Assembly (NCBI RefSeq): GCF_022346995.1
Contig: NZ_JAKRNM010000008.1
Location: 1-64,000 of the forward strand
DNA from: Paenibacillus sp. ACRRY
Lineage (GTDB): Bacteria; Bacillota; Bacilli; Paenibacillales; Paenibacillaceae
DNA: 64,000 bases
Direction of reading: 5' to 3'
The translations under genes and the position numbers were made by a program. Below, piece after piece: positions 8,562 through 17,495 of the stretch (position 1 is its first letter; each line of letters starts with the position of its first letter). The notes under the pieces are model-generated. The model ran no database searches. It was not told the DNA's origin and saw only the letters and a program-made list of their open reading frames with translations.

Positions 8562-9701
8562 ATGACGGACAAAATGAGCGGTATCATTGAAGTTTTTGGA
8601 CATGGTGGTGACGTGGAGACTGCTGCGTCAAGATTTGGCGGGAGTCCTGAGGATTTCCTTGATTTTAGTGCAAACATTAATCCTCTGGGTCCGCCCAAGG
8701 ACGTTCTGAAGGCGTTGGAGCAAGGGATGCGGGCGATACTTCGTTATCCTGATCCTGCACATCGGACATTTAAGACATTGCTTGGCGAACGCCTTGGTCT
8801 GTCAGAGGAATATATATCTATAGGGAATGGAGCTGCGGAAAGTATGGCTCTGATCCTGCTCGGACTCTCTCCCCGAAAGGTGGGCACAGTGGAGCCAGGG
8901 TTCTCGGAGTATCGTTCATTGTCCAAGCAATTTGGGGCAGAAATGCATCATGTTCTGGGGCAGGAGAAGCTCGAATGGCGAGCAGCTCCCGAAGATATCG
9001 AGAGGCTGATGGAACAGGTAGATCTGCTGTTTCTTGGACAGCCGAACAACCCCAATGGCGTGCAGTATCCCTTAGAAGTATTGCAGCGGCTGGCCCGTCA
9101 TGCAGAGAAGACAGATACTGTCCTGGTGATTGATGAGGCATTTATGGATTTCATTCCTGAAACGCGGCGGCAATCCATTGCTTCCCGATTGCAGGCTTAC
9201 CCACAGGTAATCATCATTCGCTCGATGACCAAGTTTTATGCCATTCCGGGTCTTCGGCTTGGCTATGCGATTGGACGCCCGGATCTGATTCGTGCCATGA
9301 CGGAGAAACAGGTAACCTGGAGTGTCAACGGACTGGCACTGATCGCGGGAGAAGCCTGTCTAAGCAGCGGGGAAGCTTTTGAACGGGAGACGTTGGAACA
9401 GGTGGCGCTTGAACGAGAGAAACTGGCATCCGGCCTGGAGGCCTGTGGATGCGAAGTGACACGTGGGGAAGCGAACTTCTTGCTGGCACGTGTGCCGCAG
9501 CCATGGACAGCGGCAACCATGCAAGCGGCTCTGGGGGAACGGGGAATTCTGATCCGAAGCTGCGCCATGTACCCTGGACTTGGGGAAAGACATATCCGAC
9601 TGGCGGTGAAGGATGCGAAGTCGAATCTTCGTCTGGTGAATGAAATGAGAAGTGTCAGCGGACAAACGAATCCGTTGTCAATCAGCGGGGGGGCGGAGTA
9701 A
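8562..9701 (+). CDS. cobD: Threonine-phosphate decarboxylase (aminotransferase fold I)
   Basis: 379 residues. The N-terminus FLDFSANINPLGPP is characteristic of CobD. GQPNNPNG at about 152-159 and the PLP lysine in RSMTKFYAIPGLRLGY at about 226 follow. The enzyme makes (R)-1-amino-2-propanol phosphate, the linker of the cobalamin nucleotide loop. The histidinol-phosphate aminotransferase relative is less likely given the cobalamin context. It is the first gene of cobD-cbiZ-cbiB-cobC, and its TAA shares a base with the ATG of cbiZ. A run of seven G lies at 9687-9693 near the stop, just upstream of the cbiZ start. The ATG at 8574 is an alternative start. Confidence 0.92.
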   Translation: MTDKMSGIIEVFGHGGDVETAASRFGGSPEDFLDFSANINPLGPPKDVLKALEQGMRAILRYPDPAHRTFKTLLGERLGLSEEYISIGNGAAESMALILLGLSPRKVGTVEPGFSEYRSLSKQFGAEMHHVLGQEKLEWRAAPEDIERLMEQVDLLFLGQPNNPNGVQYPLEVLQRLARHAEKTDTVLVIDEAFMDFIPETRRQSIASRLQAYPQVIIIRSMTKFYAIPGLRLGYAIGRPDLIRAMTEKQVTWSVNGLALIAGEACLSSGEAFERETLEQVALEREKLASGLEACGCEVTRGEANFLLARVPQPWTAATMQAALGERGILIRSCAMYPGLGERHIRLAVKDAKSNLRLVNEMRSVSGQTNPLSISGGAE

Positions 9702-10498
9702 TGGCGTTGCCATTCTTTCAGTACTTTACCCATGCAAATGCAGAGCAAAATAAATATACTTCTTCTGCATGGCCCGGCTTAACCATCAGCGCACATGAAC
9801 GCCATATTCGAGCAGCGATCCCTAACCGGGTAACCGCCATTTCGAGTGCCGTGTATAGCGGGGGCATGATCGAGCTGGATCGCATATTCAATATTTATGT
9901 AGACAGGCATTATCGTTGTGACGACCCGCCGCGTGATATTGCAGACCTGCTGAGCGGGTGGGGGGAACGCACAACAGCATGTGCCGGATTGCTGACAGCG
10001 GTTAAGCTTGAGCACACATCGGTTCAGGAAGTTGTGGGCGATGAAGCGGGGATCTTATGCTGTACGACAGCAGGTGTATCCAATGCTGCCCGTGCAGGCT
10101 CCGCAAGAACCGTATTTGATGCTGCAGGGAACATAGCTAACCAGGAGGGAATAGCAGCAGAGTCACCCTACACTCCCGGTACTATTAATATCATGTTATG
10201 GATAAACGGCCGCATGACGCCTGGAGCCATGGTCAATGCCATTCAGACAGCAGTGGAAGCCAAAACGGCAGCGCTCTCGGATTGCGGTGTAATGGATGCG
10301 GAAAACGGACTGACTGCAACGGGAACGACGACGGATGCCATTGTGCTGGCCGCGAGTCAGGTGGAGGGGAAACCACTGATCTCTTACTCAGGTACAGCCA
10401 CAGTGATTGGGGCAGGAATTGGGCGTGTCGTCTATGATGCCGTTACCGAAAGTTTGCAAGCTGGACAGGCGTGGAAAGAGAGGAATAGCAAGCGATGA
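9701..10498 (+). CDS. cbiZ: Adenosylcobinamide amidohydrolase (corrinoid salvage)
   Basis: 265 residues. The CbiZ domain covers about 40-255, with the conserved stretches SGVYSGG-like SSAVYSGG, TTAGVSNAARAG, GTINIMLWINGRM and ATGTTTDAIVLA. CbiZ cleaves the aminopropanol side chain of adenosylcobinamide to give adenosylcobyric acid, which lets cells remodel foreign corrinoids. The start overlaps the cobD stop by one base, and the stop overlaps cbiB as ATGA, so translation is probably coupled. Together with CbiB, which rebuilds the side chain, it forms the salvage core here. Confidence 0.9.
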   Translation: MALPFFQYFTHANAEQNKYTSSAWPGLTISAHERHIRAAIPNRVTAISSAVYSGGMIELDRIFNIYVDRHYRCDDPPRDIADLLSGWGERTTACAGLLTAVKLEHTSVQEVVGDEAGILCCTTAGVSNAARAGSARTVFDAAGNIANQEGIAAESPYTPGTINIMLWINGRMTPGAMVNAIQTAVEAKTAALSDCGVMDAENGLTATGTTTDAIVLAASQVEGKPLISYSGTATVIGAGIGRVVYDAVTESLQAGQAWKERNSKR

Positions 10499-11520
10499 TA
10501 TCTCTGAGTCAATGGGCGGAATGGCCCATATGGGCAGGAATGACAGGAGCATGGATTATTTTAGCAGCATACATACTGGATCGCCTCATTGGAGATCCAC
10601 GCTGGATCCCCCACCCGGTGATCGGCATGGGCAAAGGAATTTCTGCACTGGAGCGGACCATAAGAAAACGAGTGAGCAGCGATCAGGGGCTTAAACGGGC
10701 AGGGTTGCTTTTTCCGATCATCATTGCGGGTGGTTCATTGGCGCTTACTTGGGGAGTGTTATACGTCCTTGGACTTGTTCACCCGGTGGTTGCCGTTATC
10801 GCTGAAGTAGTACTGATTGCCACCACCATTGCTTCCAAAGGACTGAAGGATGCAGGCATGGAAGTGTATCGTCACCTGAGAGAAAGGGATTGGCCTGCGG
10901 CTAGACGTTCACTCGGCATGATCGTGGGGCGGGATACAGGGCATCTGGATGAACCGGAAGTGGTAAGGGGAACCGTGGAGACCGTGGCGGAGAACATCGT
11001 AGATGCCATCGTTTCACCGCTATTCTATGCCCTGATTGGCGGTGCTCCGCTTGCGATGGCGTATCGGGCCGTCAATACGCTGGATTCCATGGTTGGTTAT
11101 AAAAATGATAAGTATTTGCATCTCGGCTGGGCCTCTGCTCGTCTGGATGATTGGGCGAACTGGATTCCGGCACGGCTTACCGCCTTGCTGCTAATTACAG
11201 GTGCGTGGTTTATGAGATTAAACGCAAAAGGCGCTGCACTTATGGTTCGCCGGGATGCCAGATTGCACCCCAGCCCGAACAGCGGATTCCCGGAGTCTGC
11301 CGTTGCGGGAGCGCTGGGCATCAGGCTTGGGGGGCATAACGTTTATCACGGCGTGGCTTCTTTTCGAGCCTATATGGGCGATCAGACACGGTTGATGGAA
11401 GCAGAGGATATCGTGCGGACCACACGTTTGATGTTCTGGTCGGCGGGAGCTTTTGTGCTGTTATGCTGGCTGATAACGTTCGGCATCTGGACAGCAGGAG
11501 GTGTACTGTTATGGAAGTAG
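10495..11520 (+). CDS. cbiB: Adenosylcobinamide-phosphate synthase
   Basis: 341 residues with about five hydrophobic helices. Family motifs are LDRLIGDPRWIPHPVIGMGK near residues 27-46, ETVAENIVDAIVSPLFY, and NTLDSMVGYKNDKY. This membrane enzyme joins cobyric acid to aminopropanol phosphate, the product of CobD, giving cobinamide phosphate. It overlaps cbiZ by four bases, and cobC starts ten bases before its end. The pairing with cbiZ, which removes the same arm, indicates side-chain replacement on imported corrinoids. Confidence 0.95.
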   Translation: MISLSQWAEWPIWAGMTGAWIILAAYILDRLIGDPRWIPHPVIGMGKGISALERTIRKRVSSDQGLKRAGLLFPIIIAGGSLALTWGVLYVLGLVHPVVAVIAEVVLIATTIASKGLKDAGMEVYRHLRERDWPAARRSLGMIVGRDTGHLDEPEVVRGTVETVAENIVDAIVSPLFYALIGGAPLAMAYRAVNTLDSMVGYKNDKYLHLGWASARLDDWANWIPARLTALLLITGAWFMRLNAKGAALMVRRDARLHPSPNSGFPESAVAGALGIRLGGHNVYHGVASFRAYMGDQTRLMEAEDIVRTTRLMFWSAGAFVLLCWLITFGIWTAGGVLLWK

Positions 11521-12158
11521 AATCCGGGAAGCGTGGAACTGGAACGCGGGAGGTCGTGTTTATCCGCCATGGTACAACTTCTTGGAATGTGGAAAAGAGA
11601 TACCTCGGACATACCGATATCGGTCTCCTGCCAGATGCAGAGCGGGAACTGGCGCCGCTTCGCGAGTCCATTCGCGGGATCACATGGGATGCGTTATATT
11701 GTAGTGATCTGCTGCGCTGCCGGCAGACCATGAAACGAATCGCTCCGGTACAGGCAGAACAAGCACAGTATGATCCGCGTCTGCGTGAGATTAATTTTGG
11801 GCAATGGGAAGGGATGACTTACAATGAGCTCAAGGACAATCCGCTCTACCGGGATTGGATTGATGCACCGCAGCATGTGACGCCACCGGGCGGCGAGCCT
11901 TGGCAGGCATTTGCTGCGAGGATCGACTCTTTCGTGAAGGCGTGTCTTGTGTCCGTTTCGCCAGAGGTATATTCCGGTGGAAACTCTGTTCCGACGATAG
12001 CCGTAGTTACCCATGGCGGTGTCATTCGGTATGCCATATCACGTCTCATACCGGAACTGGGATTCTGGGATACACAGGTCATTCCGGGGCAAGCAATTAA
12101 GGTTCGGCTTGAAAAAAGTGAAAATAGCTGGGTTTCAAGCAGGGTGTCTTTTCCGTGA
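11511..12158 (+). CDS. Histidine phosphatase, probable alpha-ribazole phosphatase
   Basis: 215 residues from the ATG at 11511, preceded by CAGGAGG; the frame is open 16 codons further but lacks a ribosome site. The phosphohistidine motif FIRHGTTSWN lies near residues 16-25, with CSDLLRCRQT at about 65 and a second histidine in VVTHGGVIRY. The family dephosphorylates sugar and nucleoside monophosphates. In this operon the expected reaction is alpha-ribazole-5'-phosphate to alpha-ribazole (CobC), the lower-ligand precursor. It ends the first cobalamin unit, 29 bases before the annotated TATAAT of the riboswitch promoter. Confidence 0.85.
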   Translation: MEVESGKRGTGTREVVFIRHGTTSWNVEKRYLGHTDIGLLPDAERELAPLRESIRGITWDALYCSDLLRCRQTMKRIAPVQAEQAQYDPRLREINFGQWEGMTYNELKDNPLYRDWIDAPQHVTPPGGEPWQAFAARIDSFVKACLVSVSPEVYSGGNSVPTIAVVTHGGVIRYAISRLIPELGFWDTQVIPGQAIKVRLEKSENSWVSSRVSFP

Positions 12159-12164
12159 ATCGGG

Positions 12165-12193
12165 TTGTAAGGATGTGCAATATAACCTATAAT
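12165..12193 (+). promoter_or_regulatory. Promoter of the cobalamin riboswitch/btuF transcript
   Basis: TTGTAA at 12165-12170, a 17-base spacer, then a perfect TATAAT at 12188-12193. It lies directly after cobC and would start the riboswitch leader near 12200. Confidence 0.65.
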
Positions 12194-12324
12194 CACAACA
12201 GAAGTGTGACTTCAGCATGAATACATATCTCGTTATGCGTTTAAGCGCTGAGGGATGGGACATGCTCACTTGAATGGTTACAATATCAGCGACCACGGGT
12301 CCCTTGTGCGAGCAAGAAGAGCTC

Positions 12325-12480
12325 ATCAAGTTTATGCAAGCGATGAACGGCACAATGGGTGAAATAGGGAAGCCGGTGTGAATCCGGCACGGTCCCGCCA
12401 CTGTAAATCAGGACGAGCAGTCCTGTAAGTCAGGTTACCTGCCCTGGACGTACAAACCGGTGTTCCTTCGAGGAAAGGAC
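12325..12480 (+). promoter_or_regulatory. Cobalamin (AdoCbl) riboswitch aptamer
   Basis: The conserved core is present in order: GGGAA (12368-12372), GGTGTGAATCC, GGTCCCGCCACTGTAAATCA (the B12-box region, about 12391-12410), then AAGTCAGGTTACCTGCCC. A terminator hairpin with seven T follows at 12555-12590. This fits an OFF switch in which bound cobalamin favours termination ahead of the uptake and assembly genes. The 5' limit is approximate. Confidence 0.93.
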
Positions 12481-12554
12481 AGCGTTTCGGGCAATTCTAT
12501 GTGCATGAACAGCGGGTACGCTGTAGATGTGCAGATCGCCATATGCGAGACGTC

Positions 12555-12590
12555 ATCCCTGATCCTGACGTAAGGATCGGGGATTTTTTT
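12555..12590 (+). terminator. Expression-platform terminator of the cobalamin riboswitch
   Basis: ATCCCTGATCC pairs with GGATCGGGGAT (one G-U pair) over an 8-base loop, followed by a run of seven T. It is the likely attenuator hairpin. Confidence 0.85.
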
Positions 12591-12671
12591 GTTCATATAG
12601 GATGAACCGAAAAATATTCACACGTAACGAAGAGTGCAGAACCAATCTGGAGAAGCGTGCGCTCGCCTAAA

Positions 12672-12690
12672 AGCTTTCTGAAAGAAAGCT
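12672..12690. repeat. Perfect short hairpin in the btuF leader
   Basis: AGCTTTCT and AGAAAGCT form a perfect 8-bp inverted repeat around GAA. It lies between the riboswitch terminator and btuF. No T tract follows, so it is not a terminator. Confidence 0.5.
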
Positions 12691-12707
12691 GCATCGGAAG
12701 CATAAGC

Positions 12708-12758
12708 TATCCCCGGATTTTCACGTTTATAAGAGAGAATCAAAAAAATCTGGGGATA
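12708..12758. repeat. Long hairpin in the btuF leader
   Basis: TATCCCCGGATTTT (12708-12721) can pair along all 14 bases with AAAATCTGGGGATA (12745-12758), using one G-U pair, around a 23-base loop. It lies about 130 bases before btuF, inside a roughly 300-base leader with no recognised gene. Confidence 0.5.
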
Positions 12759-12889
12759 ACAGCGATCGGAAGATGGTACTGCAATCGTAGTGGCCAAGTG
12801 TGGTTTTCTAGGGTCATTTTATTTAGGAACACAAATTCAGGGGAAATGGTCAGGAGCACTATTTAAGAGAGATCATAGAGAAGGGGAGA

Positions 12890-13900
12890 ATGAACAGAAT
12901 GAACATCAAGAATTGGAAAGGCATGGCGTCCCTGCTGACAGCAGCGATGCTTACACTGGCTTTGGCCGGATGTGGAAACGCAACAACGAGCGAGGGAACA
13001 GGTACCTCTACACAGCAGCCGGCACAGGAGCAATCCCAAGGCCAGGAGCAGACGGATCTCAAAACACAATATCCACTTACGGTAACCGATGCGACAGGTG
13101 AATCCTTCACGTTTGAGCAGGCGCCAGCCAAGATCGTATCCGTGTCTCCGGCAGAAACTGAATCGTTGTTCGCGCTTGGACTGGACGAGCAGATTGTAGG
13201 CGTATCCGACTATGACGATTATCCGGAAGCTGCAACGAGCAAACCGAAAATGGGCGGAGTGTCGAAGCCCAATGAAGAATCAATCATCGCAGCGGAAGCA
13301 GACATCGTATTTACAGGGATCTCCATGAGCGAAGAAGCTGTGACGAAGCTGCGCGAACTGGGAATCACCATTTTCAAAACAGATCCGAAATCGATAGACG
13401 ATGTCATGAACAACATCGAAACATTCGGGAAAATCACGGATCATCAGGAGCAGGCACAGGAGCTCATCACGAAGATGAAACAAGATGTAGCAGACGTAAC
13501 CGAAGCGGTTAAGGCTGTGAAGTCGGAAGATCAGAAAAAGGTATATGTTGAATTCTCCCCAGGCTGGACTGTAGGTAAAGGCGAATTCATGGATGAACTG
13601 ATCACAGTAGCTGGTGGGATCAACGTTGCTTCCGACCTTGTAGGCTGGAATGAAATTAACGAAGAGAACATTATTGCTTCCAATCCGGATGTCATTCTGT
13701 ACGCCAATGATGTTATTGATGAGAACTCCAAAACTTTGGATCAGATCATCAAAGAGCGCAGCGGCTGGGACCAAATCACGGCTGTGAAAGACGATGCAGT
13801 CATTGGCCTCGATGCCAACCTGCTGAGCCGTCCGGGACCACGTGTAACGGAAGGTTTGAAAGCTGTAGCCAAAGCAATCTATCCTGACCTGTTCCAATGA
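12890..13900 (+). CDS. btuF: Cobalamin ABC transporter substrate-binding lipoprotein
   Basis: 336 residues. The signal peptide ends in the lipobox LALAGC (Cys about 27), followed by a Ser/Thr/Gln-rich linker to about 60. The periplasmic-binding fold of the FecB/BtuF type (BtuF clan) covers about 65-335, with KIVSVSPAETESLFALGL and SRPGPRVTEGLKAVA. The linkage to B12 genes and the riboswitch makes corrinoids the likely ligand over iron-siderophores. The stop overlaps btuC as ATGA. GAGAAGGGGAG supports the ATG; a second ATG three codons later is possible. Confidence 0.92.
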   Translation: MNRMNIKNWKGMASLLTAAMLTLALAGCGNATTSEGTGTSTQQPAQEQSQGQEQTDLKTQYPLTVTDATGESFTFEQAPAKIVSVSPAETESLFALGLDEQIVGVSDYDDYPEAATSKPKMGGVSKPNEESIIAAEADIVFTGISMSEEAVTKLRELGITIFKTDPKSIDDVMNNIETFGKITDHQEQAQELITKMKQDVADVTEAVKAVKSEDQKKVYVEFSPGWTVGKGEFMDELITVAGGINVASDLVGWNEINEENIIASNPDVILYANDVIDENSKTLDQIIKERSGWDQITAVKDDAVIGLDANLLSRPGPRVTEGLKAVAKAIYPDLFQ

Positions 13901-14943
13901 GTAAAAAGCTGGCAGTGTACGGAACAGCCGGAATTCTGCTGCTTGTGCTGACCGTGCTGATCTGTACGGGCATCGGTTCGGTAGCTCTGCCTGTCCGTGA
14001 CATTGCAGGCATTCTGCTTCATCACATGCCATGGATCGGAGACTGGATCACGCCCGACTGGAGTACGGCAGCCGAGCAGATTATATGGAAGGTCAGATTC
14101 CCGCGGGTACTGCTTGCTGTACTCGTGGGTGCATCGCTGGCCATCGCCGGAGCGGGCTTCCAGGGGGTTCTTCGTAACCCGCTGGCAGATCCGTTTACGC
14201 TTGGCGTATCGTCTGGTGCATCGGTGGGTGCAGCTTTTCTGATCTTCTTCGGATTGCAGTATGCATTGATCGGAATCTGGACCTTGCCGCTCGTTGCGTT
14301 TCTAACGGGCGTGCTTACATTATGGTTTGTGCTCGCCCTGGCTCGTGAAGGGCGGAAAATACCGACGCACAGCCTGATTCTGGCTGGTGTGGTGATGCAA
14401 AGTTTTCTGGGAGCGGTGGTCTCCTTCCTGTCGACCATGTCGAAACAGACGATTAACGAAATTATATACTGGACGATGGGAAGTCTGGCTCTGCGTGGGT
14501 GGTCGTATACGGCCATCCTTTTCCCGTATTTTATACTGGGTCTGATTTTCCTTTGGAGCCGTGCCCGTTCCTTGAATGTTCTTGCACTGGGGGAACGGCA
14601 GGCTGCACATATCGGTGTTCAGGTGGATGGTTTGAAGCTATCCGTCCTTGCCGTAGGAACACTGCTTACCGCCGGGGCCGTCTCGGTTTCGGGTGTTATT
14701 GGATTCGTAGGTCTTGTCATCCCGCATATTCTTCGGCTGATTGTTGGACCTGACTATCGATTGCTGGTTCCCTTGTCCGCGATTGGCGGAGCCATCTTCA
14801 TGGTATGGGCAGATACGATTGCACGCTCTCTGCTGGCACCGACCGAAATTCCGCTTGGTGTGGTGACGGCCTTTGTCGGGGCTCCTTTCTTCGCATATCT
14901 GCTGCATCGGAATAAAAAGCTGCGAAAAGGGGTGATGCCATGA
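13897..14943 (+). CDS. btuC: Cobalamin ABC transporter permease (FecCD family)
   Basis: 348 residues with about ten membrane helices. The family signature RNPLADPFTLGVSSGASVGA lies at about 90-109, and GVIGFVGLVIPHILRL lies near 265. It forms a dimer that passes corrinoid from BtuF into the cytoplasm, powered by BtuD. The start overlaps the btuF stop and its own stop overlaps the btuD start (both ATGA), so translation is coupled. Iron-siderophore permeases are close relatives; the assignment rests on operon context. Confidence 0.92.
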   Translation: MSKKLAVYGTAGILLLVLTVLICTGIGSVALPVRDIAGILLHHMPWIGDWITPDWSTAAEQIIWKVRFPRVLLAVLVGASLAIAGAGFQGVLRNPLADPFTLGVSSGASVGAAFLIFFGLQYALIGIWTLPLVAFLTGVLTLWFVLALAREGRKIPTHSLILAGVVMQSFLGAVVSFLSTMSKQTINEIIYWTMGSLALRGWSYTAILFPYFILGLIFLWSRARSLNVLALGERQAAHIGVQVDGLKLSVLAVGTLLTAGAVSVSGVIGFVGLVIPHILRLIVGPDYRLLVPLSAIGGAIFMVWADTIARSLLAPTEIPLGVVTAFVGAPFFAYLLHRNKKLRKGVMP

Positions 14944-15761
14944 GTGCAATCATGGGTACAAGCGTTACCTCAAACGATCCGCTGATTGAAGTTGCAGGAG
15001 CAGGTAAAATGTATGGTCAGCACCGGGCGCTGCATAACGTGGACTGGCGTGTGACAGAAGGGGAATGGTGGGGTGTCGTTGGTCCAAACGGAAGCGGAAA
15101 ATCAACGCTGCTCCAGCTCATTGCAGGAACCGAACAGCCTGGTGCAGGCAGCATCCGGATTGCAGGGCGGGAGATTACCTCATACACTCGCAAAGATCTG
15201 TCCCGTATGATTGCGGTATTACAGCAGGACGGCCTGCCTGCCATCTCCTATCCCGTCCGAGATGTGGTGGAGATGGGACGTTATCCTTATCAGAATTGGC
15301 TAGGCAGGGAATCCGCGGATGGAGCGGCAGTGGTGGACCGGGTACTGGAAGAACTGGGATTAACCGAAATGGCCGACAGGCCGCTCGATGCACTCAGCGG
15401 CGGGCAGAGGCAGCGGGTGGCGCTCGCCAAAGTCATGGCACAGGAGCCGAAATTGTTATTGCTGGATGAGCCAACCACTTTTCTTGATATCCGATATCAA
15501 TTGCAATTCATGGAGTTATTATCTTCCTGGCGGCAAAAAAACAAGATTACCATTGTGGCTGTGCTGCACGATCTGAACCTCGCTGCGCAATTCTGCGATC
15601 ACATTCTCGCCCTGCGCGAGGGCATGTGCGTAAGCAGTGGAACACCACATTCGCTGATGACGGAAGAGAACATTCGGGATATCTTCCGGGTGAACCCGGC
15701 CATGGTGAATCATCCCGATACTGGATTGCCGCAATTGTTGCTGCGGCGAGAACACGAGTGA
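14940..15761 (+). CDS. btuD: Cobalamin ABC transporter ATP-binding protein
   Basis: 273 residues. The Walker A motif GPNGSGKST lies at about 50-58, the Q-loop in VLQQDGLPA, the signature LSGGQRQRVALAK at about 145, Walker B LLLLDEPTTFLD at about 165 and the switch histidine in VLHDLNL. It energises BtuC. It overlaps btuC by four bases. The cobT start lies 49 bases on, behind its own ribosome site, linking transport with nucleotide-loop assembly. Confidence 0.92.
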   Translation: MSAIMGTSVTSNDPLIEVAGAGKMYGQHRALHNVDWRVTEGEWWGVVGPNGSGKSTLLQLIAGTEQPGAGSIRIAGREITSYTRKDLSRMIAVLQQDGLPAISYPVRDVVEMGRYPYQNWLGRESADGAAVVDRVLEELGLTEMADRPLDALSGGQRQRVALAKVMAQEPKLLLLDEPTTFLDIRYQLQFMELLSSWRQKNKITIVAVLHDLNLAAQFCDHILALREGMCVSSGTPHSLMTEENIRDIFRVNPAMVNHPDTGLPQLLLRREHE

Positions 15762-15810
15762 ACGAAAATCGGGGGCGACCCCATATTTTGATGAAGGAAG
15801 TGCTGGCGGT

Positions 15811-16938
15811 ATGAATAATGAACAGACGTTGGAACAGTTAATCGATCGGATCGTGGGTCCTAATGAAGAAGTGGCGGCAGAAGCCTCTGCACATGTGGAT
15901 TCATTAACGAAACCGCCCGGCAGTCTGGGCAAACTGGAACAGTTGGTTATTCGACTTGCGGGGATAACCGGTGAGGCTCGGCCTTGTCTGGATCGCAGGG
16001 CCGTCATCGTTATGGCTGCCGACCACGGCGTCGTTGCTGAAGGCATCAGTGCGTTCCCGGCAGAGGTAACGCCGCAGATGGTTCATAATTTTCTGGCAGG
16101 AGGAGCGGCTGTTAACGTTCTGGCGCGCCATGCAGGGGCAGATGTCATCTGTGTGGATATTGGCGTGAATGCCGATCTTGAACACCCGGACCTGGTCTCC
16201 CGCAAAGTACGCAAAGGTACAGCCAACATGGCGCAGGGCGCAGCTATGAGCCGTGATGAAGCGATCCAGGCGATTCTTGCCGGAGCCGAGGTTGTGGCGA
16301 CTGAAGTTGCGAAGGGAACCCGGTTGTTCGTAACTGGAGAAATGGGCATCGGAAATACTACCGCGAGTGCCGCAGTCATGTGTGCTTTGACCGGAACGGC
16401 ACCCGCATCTGCGGTTGGTCGGGGAACAGGGATTGATGACGAAGGTTTGCAGCGCAAAGCTGCTGTAGTCAGCCGGGCACTAAGTGTGAATGAACCGGAT
16501 GCAGACGATGCTTTGGATGTGCTTGGCAAAGTGGGCGGATTGGAAATTGCCGGGCTGACAGGTGTCATCCTCGCAGCGGCAGCTCATGGTTGCCCGGTTG
16601 TTGTGGATGGGTTTATCTCCACTGCAGCGGCTTTGATTGCGAGACAGCTTGCTCCGGTCAGTGTGGAATATATGATCGCTTCGCATACATCGCATGAAAG
16701 TGGACATGCTGCGCTTCTGCGCGAACTTGGCCTCAAACCGATGTTGGATCTGGACATGCGGCTAGGTGAGGGAACAGGCGGTGTGCTCAGCCTTCATTTG
16801 ATCGATGCGGCTTGCCGTATTCTGAATGAGATGGCCACATTTGCAAGTGCTGGTGTATCGGGAGGCTCGAATGAGAATGGGCGCGCGGATGATTCATCGA
16901 CAGCCACTTCGGCAGTTCGGGGAGAGGTATCTCCATGA
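15811..16938 (+). CDS. cobT: Nicotinate-nucleotide--dimethylbenzimidazole phosphoribosyltransferase
   Basis: 375 residues. Conserved stretches include LTKPPGSLGKLEQLVIRLAG near 32-51, VIVMAADHGVVAEGISAFP, GEMGIGNTTASAAV and the C-terminal RLGEGTGG. The enzyme makes alpha-ribazole phosphate from NaMN and the lower-ligand base. Its product is the substrate of the histidine phosphatase in the first unit or is used directly by CobS. About 25 hydrophilic residues extend past the usual end. It overlaps cobU as ATGA. GAAGGAAG precedes the ATG. Confidence 0.95.
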   Translation: MNNEQTLEQLIDRIVGPNEEVAAEASAHVDSLTKPPGSLGKLEQLVIRLAGITGEARPCLDRRAVIVMAADHGVVAEGISAFPAEVTPQMVHNFLAGGAAVNVLARHAGADVICVDIGVNADLEHPDLVSRKVRKGTANMAQGAAMSRDEAIQAILAGAEVVATEVAKGTRLFVTGEMGIGNTTASAAVMCALTGTAPASAVGRGTGIDDEGLQRKAAVVSRALSVNEPDADDALDVLGKVGGLEIAGLTGVILAAAAHGCPVVVDGFISTAAALIARQLAPVSVEYMIASHTSHESGHAALLRELGLKPMLDLDMRLGEGTGGVLSLHLIDAACRILNEMATFASAGVSGGSNENGRADDSSTATSAVRGEVSP

Positions 16939-17495
16939 GCGTACTTGTTACGGGCGGGGCAAGGAGCGGCAAAAGCTCCTTCGCCGAGCGTCTCTGCATG
17001 CAGCGTTCCTCCGAGGCCTGGTATGTGGCAACCGCACAGGCGTATGATGACGAGATGCGTGAACGGATACGCCTGCATCAGAATCAGCGTGATGAAGTGG
17101 GGTACCTGTGGCATACAGTAGAGGAACCCCTAGCACTGCCAGAACTCATCACCCGAATGGGGGAATCGCATACAGGATCGTCTGCTCCGACCATTTTGGT
17201 GGATTGCCTGACGCTTTGGTTGACTAATGTCCTGCTTACCCACGAGCATGAGCCTGAGCAAGTTATTCAGGATCATATGAATGCACTGGTAACCGCCATC
17301 GAGTCCTATCCCGGGCTGCTTGTCCTGGTTACGAATGAAGTGGGTGACGGCATCGTACCGGAGTATGCGCTTGGCAGAAGATATCGGGATCTGGCGGGCA
17401 TATTGAATCAGCGAGTTGCTGCCATTAGCCGCGAGGTTTTCCTGGTAACGGTAGGGATTGCAATGGAGCTGAAGAGCAAGGAGTATCGCTTATGA
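16935..17495 (+). CDS. cobU: Adenosylcobinamide kinase / cobinamide-phosphate guanylyltransferase
   Basis: 186 residues, the usual CobU length. The P-loop GGARSGKSSFAE lies at residues 7-18. The family stretch VATAQAYDDEMRERIRLHQ follows at about 31-49 and contains the guanylylated histidine candidate. VDCLTLWLTN and LVTNEVGDGIVPE are also typical. It phosphorylates cobinamide and attaches GMP, giving AdoCbi-GDP for CobS. It overlaps both neighbours by ATGA. Confidence 0.95.
   Translation: MSVLVTGGARSGKSSFAERLCMQRSSEAWYVATAQAYDDEMRERIRLHQNQRDEVGYLWHTVEEPLALPELITRMGESHTGSSAPTILVDCLTLWLTNVLLTHEHEPEQVIQDHMNALVTAIESYPGLLVLVTNEVGDGIVPEYALGRRYRDLAGILNQRVAAISREVFLVTVGIAMELKSKEYRL

Noticed and set aside
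9687..9693. Run of seven G near the end of cobD as a phase-variation tract
   Set aside because: It lies in the last codons before the stop and just upstream of the cbiZ start; length change would hardly affect cobD function.
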